A stretch of 64,000 nt of DNA from Bacteroidales bacterium (GCA_016709025.1 JADJEQ010000005.1:186001-250000), one strand, 5' to 3'. Positions 17,313-26,465 are shown, counted from the first letter of the stretch. Notes: generated by a model from the letters alone, not told the origin. Made by a program: numbers and translations.

Positions 17313-20300
17313 ATGAAACAATTTTTTACCACAATCTTCCTGATGCTTGCGTTGGTTTTATCCTCGCTTGCACAAAACGAGGTTATTAAACCTGCTGAAA
17401 TTTCTACAGCTACTTATTTTGATATTTCTCCCCCGCTTCGCGATATGCCGGTAATTCCGGCAGGTAAGCGTGACCGGAGCTGGAAGGACGGAGTTATTAA
17501 AAACAAACTCGACATGCCCGAATACCGGGATCTTCCGCTTCCTGAGGCTACCCCTGAAGATTATTCAACTGCCCAGACCAGGCAGGGGGATCGTGACAGT
17601 GAACTGCTGTTGAGTGTTAACGGAGTTGGTAACCTGAGCTATGTGTTACCTCCTGATACACAGGGTGATGTTGGTCCAAATCATTATATGCAGATGGTAA
17701 ACTCATCGTTTGCCATATGGAATAAGACAGGAAACATTGTTTATGGTCCGGTGGATAACAAGACATTGTGGAATGGATTTCCAGGTCCATGGTCAGGTTC
17801 CAACGATGGTGATCCGATCGTTCTTTATGACGAACAGGCTGACCGGTGGATTGCCAGCCAGTTTGCCCTTCCCAATTATCCGAATGGCCCGTTTTATGAA
17901 ATGATTGCTGTATCGCAGACAGGTGATCCAACCGGATCATGGTACCGGTATGCATTTACATTTACCAATATGCCCGATTATCCGAAACTTGGTGTTTGGC
18001 GCGATGGGTATTACCTTGCTGTTAACTCTTTTACTTCCGGAAGCCTCAATTGGGCTGGAACCGGTGTTGCTGCACTCGACCGCACCAAGATGCTGGCAGG
18101 TGATCCGACAGCTTCCATGATCTTCTTTACCACACCTTCAGGCGGTGATCCTTCCACCTTCCTGCCTGCCGATTGTGATGGCGCACCAGCTCCGGCAGGT
18201 GCTCCCGCTTTGTTTGGCTATATGCGCGACGGAAACCCCGACAGGCTGGTTCTGTATCAGCTTCATGCTGACTGGACCACCCCTTCAAATGCTACCTTTA
18301 CCCAGTTGGTTACCCTTCCTGTTCAGTCATTCAGCTCAAGTATATCCGGAATTCCGCAAAAGAATACTTCCGTTAAACTGGATGAGCTCTCCGGCAGATT
18401 GATGTACAGGCTGCAATACCGCAATTTTGGCTCCTACCAGTCAATGGTTACCAATCATACGGTGAATGTTGCAGGACATGCCGGCGTGCGTTGGTATGAA
18501 CTGCGTGATTCCGGTTCAGGATGGCAGATATACCAGCAGGGTACCTATTCCCCGGACGATACCTACCGCTGGATGGGATCCATTGCCATGAACAGTTATG
18601 GAGATATGGCCCTTGGATTTTCCGCTTCATCTACCCTATTGTTTCCTTCAATCCGTTTTACCGGCCGCAGGGCAAACGACCCACTTGGAGAAATGACTGT
18701 TGCCGAACAGGACATCGTTGCCGGCGGTGGCTCACAAAACTCTTCGTGGGAGCGCTGGGGCGATTACAGTATGATGTCGGTTGATCCCGCTGCAGATACC
18801 GCTTTCTGGTATACCCAGGAGTATTACACTTCTACCAGCGATATGAACTGGAAAACACGCATCGGTTCATTTACATTCGGAACTCCTCTTACAGCCACGG
18901 CATCTGCCAGCACTAGCCAGCTCTGTGCCGGTGAAAGTTGTCAGCTCAACGTCCAGGTTTCCGGAGCTGGAGCAGGCGTAACATACGAATGGAGCTCAAA
19001 CCCTGCCGGTTTCTCATCAGATATCCCGAATCCAACTGTTACTCCTGACGTTACTACTGAATATACTGTAACCGTAACCAGTGGCGGAAATTTCACCACT
19101 TCGGCAGTCAGTATTACGGTTTTTCCTTTGCCTTCTGTTGCGGCTCCTGATGAATTGGCGGTTTGTGCCGGCTCTGTAATCACAATCAATTCCATTCCTT
19201 TCAACCATGATTCAATTCAATGGGTTGGTCAGGGCGATGGTGTGTTTGAAAATCCCAATGCTGCCCGTACTGATTATACACCTGGTCCTCAGGATATCGC
19301 CAACGGAAGTGTCATGATCAGTGTGACTGTCTACAGCGATTTTGGCTGCAGTCCGGCAGAAGAATCAGTGCTGCTCACGATCAATGCTATGCCTGTTGCA
19401 GATGCCGGTTTGTCAGTTGAAACATGTGAAGGAGTTTCTGTACAGCTTGCCGGAACAGCTTCCGCATTTAGCTCAGTTTTATGGACAACAGCCGGTACCG
19501 GAAGTTTTAATGATCCAACACTTGCAAATGCCATGTATACACCAAGCGCTGATGATTTCCTCGCAGGTAGTGTTGATCTGACATTCACTGTCGTTGGCAA
19601 TACTCCCTGTGGTGACACAACAGATGTGATGACGATAACTTTTATTGCATCTGCTACGGTTGAAGCCGGATCTGACGTAACAATCTGCGCCGGTCAGGCT
19701 GTTGCAACATCAGCCTCAGGTTCAGGTTATTCTACTCTTCTCTGGACCAGTTCAGGAGATGGACAATTCGTAAATTCTTCATCTCTTGCAGCTTCCTATC
19801 AACCAGGACCTTCTGATATCAGCTCAGGGCAGGCAGTTCTTACAATATCTGCCATCGGAATAGGATCCTGTGAAGGTGCGAACGATCAGCTATTGGTAAC
19901 AATCAATCCACTTGCAAATGTCTTTGCCGGAAACGATACCATTATCTGTAAAACATCAAGTATCCTGATCAGCGGAACCGCCTCAAATGCTTCTTCAACC
20001 ATGTGGAGTACTTCCGGTAACGGAACATTTGATAATGCGAACTTATTAAATACCCGGTATCTGCCCGGTACCCAGGATACAATCAATGGATCGGTTGCCC
20101 TAACACTGACGGCCATAAGCCAGTTTGGCTGCGATCAGGTTGTTGATCAGAAGAACCTTGAATTCGCGCAGTGTCTCGGAGTCGAATCTTTAAGCAAAGC
20201 AACAATCAGAATTTTACCCAATCCGACAACCGGTAAATTTAGTGTTGAGATCGAAGGCTTGCCCCGCGACCTCAGTTTCCGGCTAAATGTAACCAATGCA

Positions 20301-20450
20301 ACTGGTGAATCAATTGTGGATTCAAAACACAACAACAGTTCAGGCAGTTTTAAAACCATTATCGACTTATCCTCTCAAGCAAAAGGAATTTATCTGCTCA
20401 TGATTACTACCGGAGCGGAAATGACAACCGCGAAAATCATTCTCCATTAA
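17313..20450 (+). CDS. Large secreted T9SS cargo with PKD/Ig-like repeats, function unknown
   Basis: A 1045-residue predicted exported protein. A signal peptide ends near LSSLAQ (residue 21). Residues about 90-525 form one conserved-looking region with DTQGDVGPNHYMQMVN, DPTGSWYRYAF and DYPKLGVWRDGYYLAVNSF, which recalls the sheet-rich ectodomains of other T9SS cargo, but I do not recognise an active site. After an Ig-like domain (about 530-610) come four repeats of roughly 85-90 residues with the pattern W-x-GxGxF-(N/D)-x-A-x-Y-TPG-x-D, resembling PKD-like repeats of adhesins. The T9SS sorting domain starts near residue 963 (ATIRILPNPTTGKF). Adhesion or substrate binding at the surface is a guess from architecture. 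It begins 20 bp after rseC. Confidence 0.85.
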   Translation: MKQFFTTIFLMLALVLSSLAQNEVIKPAEISTATYFDISPPLRDMPVIPAGKRDRSWKDGVIKNKLDMPEYRDLPLPEATPEDYSTAQTRQGDRDSELLLSVNGVGNLSYVLPPDTQGDVGPNHYMQMVNSSFAIWNKTGNIVYGPVDNKTLWNGFPGPWSGSNDGDPIVLYDEQADRWIASQFALPNYPNGPFYEMIAVSQTGDPTGSWYRYAFTFTNMPDYPKLGVWRDGYYLAVNSFTSGSLNWAGTGVAALDRTKMLAGDPTASMIFFTTPSGGDPSTFLPADCDGAPAPAGAPALFGYMRDGNPDRLVLYQLHADWTTPSNATFTQLVTLPVQSFSSSISGIPQKNTSVKLDELSGRLMYRLQYRNFGSYQSMVTNHTVNVAGHAGVRWYELRDSGSGWQIYQQGTYSPDDTYRWMGSIAMNSYGDMALGFSASSTLLFPSIRFTGRRANDPLGEMTVAEQDIVAGGGSQNSSWERWGDYSMMSVDPAADTAFWYTQEYYTSTSDMNWKTRIGSFTFGTPLTATASASTSQLCAGESCQLNVQVSGAGAGVTYEWSSNPAGFSSDIPNPTVTPDVTTEYTVTVTSGGNFTTSAVSITVFPLPSVAAPDELAVCAGSVITINSIPFNHDSIQWVGQGDGVFENPNAARTDYTPGPQDIANGSVMISVTVYSDFGCSPAEESVLLTINAMPVADAGLSVETCEGVSVQLAGTASAFSSVLWTTAGTGSFNDPTLANAMYTPSADDFLAGSVDLTFTVVGNTPCGDTTDVMTITFIASATVEAGSDVTICAGQAVATSASGSGYSTLLWTSSGDGQFVNSSSLAASYQPGPSDISSGQAVLTISAIGIGSCEGANDQLLVTINPLANVFAGNDTIICKTSSILISGTASNASSTMWSTSGNGTFDNANLLNTRYLPGTQDTINGSVALTLTAISQFGCDQVVDQKNLEFAQCLGVESLSKATIRILPNPTTGKFSVEIEGLPRDLSFRLNVTNATGESIVDSKHNNSSGSFKTIIDLSSQAKGIYLLMITTGAEMTTAKIILH

Positions 20451-20471
20451 TTATTGATATTCTGTATTCTG

Positions 20472-20510
20472 AATCCCACTGTCTATAGAAAGACAGTGGG
20501 ATTTTGCTTT
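20472..20510 (+). terminator. Terminator after the 1045-residue T9SS gene
   Basis: Perfect 13-bp stem: AATCCCACTGTCT (20472-20484), loop ATAGAA, AGACAGTGGGATT (20491-20503), then a T-rich tail. Confidence 0.85.
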
Positions 20511-20765
20511 ATATAGAAATTAACGCAGTATATAATTTATATGAATTCTAAACAAAGGTGTTGGTCTTTGAATATCAACGTAATATGAATAATATATCTA
20601 TATTACTTGATATAAAAGTCACGTAAGTAACAGATAATCAAGTATATGTATGAATGTTGATTTTCTTTTGGTTTCTGGTTGTTTTTTTTATTTGTTGTTA
20701 CATTTGTGGCACGCTGGGGATTATCCCCGGCCTGCGGATAAAAAGCCAACTTAAAGGAGCGAACC
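20511..20765 (+). promoter_or_regulatory. rnf operon upstream region with putative -7 box (TACATTTG at 20699-20706)
   Basis: An AT-rich gap of about 250 bp between the preceding terminator and rnfB. TACATTTG at 20699-20706 matches TAnnTTTG, with a TTG 17 bp upstream. A Shine-Dalgarno-like AAAGGAG lies just before the GTG start of rnfB, which is unusual for this phylum. No other gene seen. Confidence 0.5.
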
Positions 20766-21638
20766 GTGAACGAAACCCTTGTATATGCTGTAATTTCGTT
20801 AAGTGCGATCGGAGTTATTTCAGCAATAATCCTCTACTTCGTTGCCCAGAAATTTAAAGTCATTGAAGACCCCCGGATTGACATTGTTGCCGATCTGCTT
20901 CCCGGTGCAAATTGCGGAGGTTGTGGATTAGCGGGCTGCCGTGCTTTTGCCGAGGAAATTGTGAGGAGTGAAGATTTATCAAAGCTTAATTGTCCGGTCA
21001 GCAGCCGTGACGCCATGAAACAGATAGCCGCTGCCATGGGACTCGAAGCTCCCGAAAGAGATCCGATGATTGCAGTGGTCAGGTGTAGTGGTAGCAGAGT
21101 GAATGCGCCACAAAAAGTAATATATGACGGTGCACTTTCCTGCTCATTTGCCCATGCCCTTTCTGCAGGTGAAAGCGGATGCCCTAACGGATGCCTTGGA
21201 TTGGGTGATTGTGTGGTATCCTGCAAATTTGACGCTATATACATGGATGAAACGACCGGGCTTCCGGTTGTCAGCGATGAAAACTGCGTTGCCTGCGGAG
21301 CCTGCATCACGGCTTGCCCAAGAAGTATCATTGAATTAAGACTTAAAGGGAAAAAGGACCGCCGCATTTTTGTCTCATGCGTGAATACCGAGAAGGGTGG
21401 ACCCGCAAAAAAGAACTGTTCGGTTGCCTGTATTGGGTGCGGCAAATGTGTGAAGGAATGTCCGTATGATGCCATAACCCTGGTAAATAATCTTGCATGG
21501 ATTGACTTTTCAAAATGCAGGTTATGCCGCAAGTGTGAGCCGGTCTGTCCCACAGGATCTATCCTCGAAACCAATTTTCCGGCAAGAAAAGAGAAACCAG
21601 GTGAACCCGAAATAGTGGCTGAAAAAACTGAAGCATAA
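20766..21638 (+). CDS. rnfB: Rnf complex subunit B (multi-cluster ferredoxin subunit)
   Basis: A 290-residue membrane-anchored iron-sulfur protein that takes electrons from reduced ferredoxin into the Rnf complex. It has an N-terminal membrane helix (about 5-27). Next comes the RnfB four-cysteine module with Cys50, Cys53, Cys58 and Cys76 (GANCGGCGLAGC ... LNCPV). A central module has CPNGCLGLGDCVVSC, and further ferredoxin motifs are CVACGACITACP, CIGCGKCVKECP and CRLCRKCEPVCP. Start is GTG at 20766, chosen for the AAAGGAG ahead of it and the fit of the membrane helix. It is the first gene of rnfBCDGEA. Confidence 0.95.
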   Translation: MNETLVYAVISLSAIGVISAIILYFVAQKFKVIEDPRIDIVADLLPGANCGGCGLAGCRAFAEEIVRSEDLSKLNCPVSSRDAMKQIAAAMGLEAPERDPMIAVVRCSGSRVNAPQKVIYDGALSCSFAHALSAGESGCPNGCLGLGDCVVSCKFDAIYMDETTGLPVVSDENCVACGACITACPRSIIELRLKGKKDRRIFVSCVNTEKGGPAKKNCSVACIGCGKCVKECPYDAITLVNNLAWIDFSKCRLCRKCEPVCPTGSILETNFPARKEKPGEPEIVAEKTEA

Positions 21639-21688
21639 AGACATATATCTCTGAGATTTATAAATCAAATCACTGGAGGATCAATATT

Positions 21689-23020
21689 TTGAAGACTTTT
21701 AAATTGGGCGGTATTCATCCCGGGGAAAATAAACTCTCGGCGGGTGCTGCCATTGAAATCCTGCCTTTACCTACCCAGGTTTGTATTCCTGTTTCTCAAA
21801 ACCTGGGCGCACCGTCGAAGGTTGTGGTAGAAAAAGGAGCTGTAATCCGAACGGGGCAACTTATTGCCAAAGGGGAGGCTTTTATTTCGTCGAATGTTCA
21901 CTCATCCGTGTCAGGGAAAGTTACCAAAATCGACAGCGTAATTGATACTTCGGGTTATAAACGGCCTGCTGTTTATATCGATGTGGAAGGCGATGAGTGG
22001 GAAGAATCCATTGACCGTAGTCAGGATATCATTTCCGATATCAGGCTATCAAGGGAAGAAATCATTAGCAGACTGAATGAAACGGGGATTGTCGGACTTG
22101 GCGGGGCTACCTTCCCTTCACATGTGAAACTGATGATTCCTGAAGGCAAAAAGGCAGAATATCTGCTGATCAATGGGGTTGAATGCGAACCTTATCTCAC
22201 TTCCGACCACCGTCTGATGCTTGAACGTGGACGGGAAATGATGATCGGGGTTAAGATCCTGATGAAAGGCTTGAACGTTACAAAGGCATATATTGGAATT
22301 GAAAGGAACAAACCCGATGCAATAGATCACCTCCTGAAGATATCTGCTGAATTTCCTGGCATTGAAATTATTCCGCTTAAAGTAAAATATCCGCAGGGTG
22401 GCGAAAAGCAGCTGATCAAAGCCGTGCTTAACCGCGAAGTGCCTTCCGGAAAACTGCCCATTGAAGTTGGTTGTGTTGTGAACAATGTCGGGACTGCACT
22501 GGCTGTTTACGAAGCTGTTCAGAAGAATAAACCTTTGATCGACAGAGTGGTAACTGTAACAGGCAAATCGTTAAAGAAACCATCCAATTTACTTGTCAGG
22601 ATCGGTACACCCGTAAACCAGCTGATTGATTTTGCCGGTGGGCTTCCGGAAGATACCGGCAAAGTGATCAACGGAGGACCCATGATGGGTAAGGCTCTAA
22701 CTTCACTTGAAGTTCCGGTAGTTAAAGGGACATCGGGCATTCTGATTCTACCTGAAAATGAAAGCCGCAGGATACCGGTAATTAACTGTATCAGGTGTGC
22801 CCGCTGCATTTCGGTTTGTCCAATGGGGCTGGAACCTGTTCTGCTGGCCCAGCTTTCTGAGAATCAGGTGTACGAAGCCGCTGAAAAGGAGCATATCCTC
22901 GATTGTATTGAATGTGGATCCTGCCAATACACCTGCCCGGCAGGCCGGCCATTGCTTGACTACCTGCGTCTTGGGAAAAATAAAGTCGGAGTAATCATCA
23001 GAAATAGGGGGAAGAAATAA
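21689..23020 (+). CDS. rnfC: Rnf complex subunit C
   Basis: A 443-residue peripheral subunit that binds FMN/NADH and carries electrons to NAD. It shows the glycine-rich motif GLGGATFPSHVKL (about residues 137-149) and the SLBB-like region. Two ferredoxin clusters near the C terminus are CIRCARCISVCPMG and CIECGSCQYTCPAG, followed by RPLLDYLRLGK. The start is TTG at 21689 with GGAGG ahead of it, giving KTFKLGGIHPGENK, the usual RnfC N terminus. It sits 50 bp after rnfB and 1 bp before rnfD. Confidence 0.95.
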   Translation: MKTFKLGGIHPGENKLSAGAAIEILPLPTQVCIPVSQNLGAPSKVVVEKGAVIRTGQLIAKGEAFISSNVHSSVSGKVTKIDSVIDTSGYKRPAVYIDVEGDEWEESIDRSQDIISDIRLSREEIISRLNETGIVGLGGATFPSHVKLMIPEGKKAEYLLINGVECEPYLTSDHRLMLERGREMMIGVKILMKGLNVTKAYIGIERNKPDAIDHLLKISAEFPGIEIIPLKVKYPQGGEKQLIKAVLNREVPSGKLPIEVGCVVNNVGTALAVYEAVQKNKPLIDRVVTVTGKSLKKPSNLLVRIGTPVNQLIDFAGGLPEDTGKVINGGPMMGKALTSLEVPVVKGTSGILILPENESRRIPVINCIRCARCISVCPMGLEPVLLAQLSENQVYEAAEKEHILDCIECGSCQYTCPAGRPLLDYLRLGKNKVGVIIRNRGKK

Positions 23021-23021
23021 T

Positions 23022-24029
23022 ATGAACTTACTGACTGTATCGGGTTCACCCCATGTGCATGACCATCAGAATGTGAAATCCATTATGTATGGAGTTGTGG
23101 TGGCTATGATACCGGCCATTTTCGTTTCCGTATATTTCTTTGGACTCGACTCTGCGCGTGTGATCTTTATATCTGTTTCCGCCTGCCTGTTTTTTGAATG
23201 GGCCATTCAGAAATATCTGCTTAAAGGAGCGTTAACCATAAACGATGGAAGCGCACTCGTAACAGGAGTATTGCTGGCCTTCAATGTTCCGAGCAACCTT
23301 CCTGCCTGGATGATCATTGTTGGAGCGCTTGTTTCAATCGGAATTGCAAAAATGTCGTTTGGAGGCCTTGGCAAAAACCCGTTCAATCCCGCCTTGATTG
23401 GCAGGGTGTTCCTGTTAATTTCTTTCCCGGTTCAAATGACTTCCTGGCCGATCCCAAAGGCCCTGTTCAGTTCATCGGTTACCGATGCGATAACCGGACC
23501 AACTACCCTTGGCATCCTGAAGGAAGGGCTCAATGCCGGTAAAACAGTTCAGGAGTTAATGGCTAATTCGGGTTTTCCCGGTTATGTAAATGATATGGTC
23601 GGAGCACAGGGCGGTTCATTGGGCGAAATTTCTGCAATAGCATTGTTAATCGGTGCGATTTACATGTTATTGAGGAGGATCATCACCTGGCATATCCCTG
23701 TCGCTTATGCAGGTTCAGCAATCATTTTTTCCGGAATTCTTTGGCTTGTCGATCCAACCAGGTACATTGACCCTGCAATGCATATGCTGGCAGGTGGAAT
23801 GATTCTGGGAGTTTTCTTCATGGCAACAGATATGTCTTCATCTCCGATGTCGCCCAAAGGGCAGATCGTTTATGGTGTTGGAGCCGGATTACTTACCATC
23901 ATGATCAGGGTTTGGGGAGCCTATCCCGAGGGGGTTTCGTTTGCAATCCTTATTATGAATGCATTTACTCCATTGATAAACAAGGCTTTTAAACCGAGAA
24001 GGTTTGGTGAAGTAATAATTAAGAAATAG
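23022..24029 (+). CDS. rnfD: Rnf complex subunit D (membrane, covalent FMN)
   Basis: A 335-residue polytopic membrane subunit with about eight to ten hydrophobic helices. The N terminus SGSPHVHDHQNVKSIMYGVV is typical of RnfD/NqrB. DAITGPTTLGIL (about 163-174) is the flavinylation region: the usual motif is S/T-G-A-T, and here proline stands in for alanine while the acceptor threonine is kept. It takes part in ion translocation with RnfE, RnfA and RnfG. Starts 1 bp after the rnfC stop. Confidence 0.95.
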   Translation: MNLLTVSGSPHVHDHQNVKSIMYGVVVAMIPAIFVSVYFFGLDSARVIFISVSACLFFEWAIQKYLLKGALTINDGSALVTGVLLAFNVPSNLPAWMIIVGALVSIGIAKMSFGGLGKNPFNPALIGRVFLLISFPVQMTSWPIPKALFSSSVTDAITGPTTLGILKEGLNAGKTVQELMANSGFPGYVNDMVGAQGGSLGEISAIALLIGAIYMLLRRIITWHIPVAYAGSAIIFSGILWLVDPTRYIDPAMHMLAGGMILGVFFMATDMSSSPMSPKGQIVYGVGAGLLTIMIRVWGAYPEGVSFAILIMNAFTPLINKAFKPRRFGEVIIKK

Positions 24030-24057
24030 GCCTTCATCAATATTGAAAATTAGAATT

Positions 24058-24675
24058 ATGGCAAAACTCGAATCATCGCTGAGGAATATGATTCTCTCTT
24101 TGTTGCTGATCTCACTGGTTATGTCGGCTGCACTGGGATTCGTATATAATCTTACCAAAGACCCGATTGCAGCGGCAAGTAAGGCGAAAGAAGTGAAAGC
24201 AGTGAAGGAAGTGCTTCCTGAATTTGACAACGACCCCACAACTGAAATTAAGGTTGTGGAAGGTCTTACTTTTTATCCGGCCACTCAGGGAGGAAAACCT
24301 ATTGGGTTTGCTGTAAAAACATACACCGAAAAAGGATATTCCGGACGTTTCGATCTGATGGTCGGGTTTCTTCCTGATGGGAAAATCAACAACATTGTAG
24401 TCCTTGAGCAAAAGGAAACTCCCGGTCTTGGTACAAAAATGAAAGAGCCAAAATTCAAGGATCAGTTTAATACCCTGGATATCGGCAGCCTGAATAATCA
24501 AGAACTGAAAGTGAAGAAGGATGGTGGAACCATTGACGCCATATCCGCTGCCACCATCAGTTCAAGGGCGTTCTGCGACGGTGTTCAGAAAGCGTACAAC
24601 ATTTACATGAAGAATTTTGCAATGAATATTGCCGGTGTAAATGACTCAACAATGATGAAGGGAGGCAAACAATGA
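24058..24675 (+). CDS. rnfG: Rnf complex subunit G (covalent FMN)
   Basis: A 205-residue subunit with one N-terminal membrane helix (about 10-32) and a periplasmic FMN-binding domain. The flavinylation motif lies in GTIDAISAATISSRAF, with the acceptor threonine in SAAT. ATG 24058 (MAKLESSLRNMIL) is preferred; a TTG at 24043 would add five residues. The stop overlaps the rnfE start (ATGA), which indicates translational coupling. Confidence 0.93.
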   Translation: MAKLESSLRNMILSLLLISLVMSAALGFVYNLTKDPIAAASKAKEVKAVKEVLPEFDNDPTTEIKVVEGLTFYPATQGGKPIGFAVKTYTEKGYSGRFDLMVGFLPDGKINNIVVLEQKETPGLGTKMKEPKFKDQFNTLDIGSLNNQELKVKKDGGTIDAISAATISSRAFCDGVQKAYNIYMKNFAMNIAGVNDSTMMKGGKQ

Positions 24676-25268
24676 GTCAACTCAAATATTTTACCAACGG
24701 ATTGTTTAAGGAGAATCCGTCATTTGTGCTGGTGTTGGGCACCTGCCCGACTCTGGCAGTTACCACTGCAGCCATCAACGGCATCGGGATGGGTGCTGCG
24801 ACAACTTTTGTACTGGTTTTTTCAAACCTGATGATCGCCGCACTCAAGGATCTGATTCCCAACAAAGTCCGGATTGCTGCATTCATCGTGATCATTGCAA
24901 CCTTCGTTACAATTGTTGATCTTGTAATGAAAGCATTCACACCCGATCTGTATGCCACATTGGGTATCTTTATTCCCCTGATTGTCGTCAACTGTATAAT
25001 TCTGGGACGGGCCGAAGCATTTGCACAAAAAAGTAACGTAGTCCCGGCTATACTTGATGGGCTTGGCATGGGTATCGGGTTTACACTGGCCATCACCCTG
25101 ATGGGAAGCATCCGCGAGATTTTGGGTAACGGATCAATTTTCAACATAAAACTGGTTGCGGAGGATGCCAATACCATTCTGATCTTTATCCTGCCTCCGG
25201 GAGCTTTCATTACTTATGGCTACCTTATTGCCATTATGAACCGCATGAAAAAAAGGTACAACATCTAA
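24672..25268 (+). CDS. rnfE: Rnf complex subunit E (membrane)
   Basis: A 198-residue integral membrane subunit with six predicted helices, homologous to RnfA and NqrD/E. The N-terminal LVLGTCPTLAVTTAAINGIGM carries the half-site cysteine that, with its partner in RnfA, ligates an intramembrane iron-sulfur centre in studied Rnf/Nqr complexes. PAILDGLGMGIGFTLAITLMG is another family motif. It overlaps rnfG by 4 bp. Confidence 0.95.
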   Translation: MSQLKYFTNGLFKENPSFVLVLGTCPTLAVTTAAINGIGMGAATTFVLVFSNLMIAALKDLIPNKVRIAAFIVIIATFVTIVDLVMKAFTPDLYATLGIFIPLIVVNCIILGRAEAFAQKSNVVPAILDGLGMGIGFTLAITLMGSIREILGNGSIFNIKLVAEDANTILIFILPPGAFITYGYLIAIMNRMKKRYNI

Positions 25269-25280
25269 ACCTGCGAAACT

Positions 25281-25853
25281 ATGGAAATCATTGGCATTAT
25301 CATTCTCGCCCTGCTGGTCAATAATGTTGTACTGGCTCAGTTTCTAGGCATTTGCCCGTTTCTGGGTGTTTCGCAGAAGGTATCCACCTCCCTGGGTATG
25401 GGTGCGGCTGTTATCTTTGTCATGGCACTCGCTAACCTGGTTACCTACCTCATTCAGTTTTTTATCCTGGTGCCTTTGCATATAGAATTTATGCAAACCA
25501 TCACCTTTATCTTCATCATTGCATTCCTGGTTCAGGTTGTTGAGATTATCCTGAAGAAAGCTGCTCCTGCGCTATACCAGGCACTTGGAATTTATCTTCC
25601 GTTGATTACCACAAACTGCGCCGTTCTTGGCATTGCGATCCTGGCTGTTCAGAAAAATTACAGCCTGGTTGAGAGTGTAGTTTATGCAAGTGCGATCGCT
25701 GCAGGTTTTACACTTGCCTTGATCCTGATGGCCGGAATCCGGGAGCAAATGGAGAATACGGGTTATCCGGCAGGAATGAAGGGTTTTCCAATGTCGTTGA
25801 TTATTGCGGGATTACTCTCCCTCGCTTTTATGGGTTTCGCAGGACTTGTCTGA
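25281..25853 (+). CDS. rnfA: Rnf complex subunit A (membrane)
   Basis: A 190-residue six-helix membrane subunit paired with RnfE. VLAQFLGICPFLGVSQKVST carries the conserved cysteine, and ITTNCAVLGIAILAV is the second conserved cysteine-bearing segment. It ends the rnfBCDGEA operon. The complex couples ferredoxin oxidation and NAD reduction to sodium or proton export; which ion cannot be read from the sequence. The A of its TGA stop is also the first base of a heptamer array. Confidence 0.95.
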   Translation: MEIIGIIILALLVNNVVLAQFLGICPFLGVSQKVSTSLGMGAAVIFVMALANLVTYLIQFFILVPLHIEFMQTITFIFIIAFLVQVVEIILKKAAPALYQALGIYLPLITTNCAVLGIAILAVQKNYSLVESVVYASAIAAGFTLALILMAGIREQMENTGYPAGMKGFPMSLIIAGLLSLAFMGFAGLV

Positions 25854-25936
25854 GGGCACAGGGCACAGGGCACAGGGCACAGGGCTCAGGGCTCAGGGCT
25901 CAGGGCTCAGGGCTCAGGGCTCAGGGCTCAGGGCAT
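25853..25936 (+). repeat. Heptamer tandem array starting in the rnfA stop codon
   Basis: Twelve consecutive 7-bp units: four AGGGCAC (25853-25880), seven AGGGCTC (25881-25929) and one AGGGCAT. The first A is the last base of the rnfA TGA. Confidence 0.92.
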
Positions 25937-26386
25937 GGTAGAATTACCAATGTCTAATTTCTAATGTCTGACTTCTCAGGTTTCGTCCCTCGTCCCCTCT
26001 TTTCGTCCCTCGTCCCATCTTCGCTCAGGGCTCAGGGCACGGTCTTAACCGGGAAATTCCCGTCTTCGAATCAACAGACAAGGGGACAAGGGGAAATGGG
26101 GACAAGGAGAAGCCTACAATCAGGCTGTAAAGAATGTGGAAAATGGAAATTGGGATTTCCTTCCCCTTGTCTCCCGCTCCCCTTGTCTCCTTGTCTGATA
26201 AATCGTGGTAGGATTTCCAATAGTATGGCGCAGGGCAAAGGGCTCAGGGCTCAGGGCTCAGGGCACAGAGCATGGAATTAACCTGGAAAATATCGTCTTC
26301 GAAACTACTGGCAAGGGGACAAGGGGAAGGCATCACGTTGCAGAAGTTCCACTGCCTGATTCTCTTTGATTTAGGAAATTGAAAAT
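25937..26386. repeat. Composite repeat block downstream of rnfA
   Basis: Contains further AGGGCTC runs (near 26025-26040 and 26225-26266). About 50 bp is directly repeated (26045-26095 and 26278-26328, both reading ttaacc, cgtcttcgaa, caaggggacaaggggaa). A near-inverted repeat of caaggggacaaggg type lies at about 26080-26110 and 26162-26200. An open frame at 25964-26281 is made wholly of these repeats and is not a gene. Confidence 0.75.
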
Positions 26387-26463
26387 GGACATTAGAAATT
26401 AGATATTGGATATTGGATATTGGATATTGGATATTGGAAATTAGAAATTAGAAATTAGATATC
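26387..26463 (+). repeat. Heptamer tandem array (GGATATT type)
   Basis: Eleven consecutive 7-bp units filling exactly 77 bp: GGATATT repeated four times in the middle, flanked by GGACATT, AGAAATT, GGAAATT and AGATATC variants. It ends 2 bp before a palindromic element. Confidence 0.9.
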
Positions 26464-26465
26464 AA

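Noticed and set aside
20654..20857. 67-residue plus-strand frame before rnfB
   Set aside because: It overlaps the rnf promoter region and the start of rnfB in another frame, without recognisable features.
25964..26281. 105-residue plus-strand frame
   Set aside because: It consists of translated repeats (heptamers and the duplicated segment) and ends in them.
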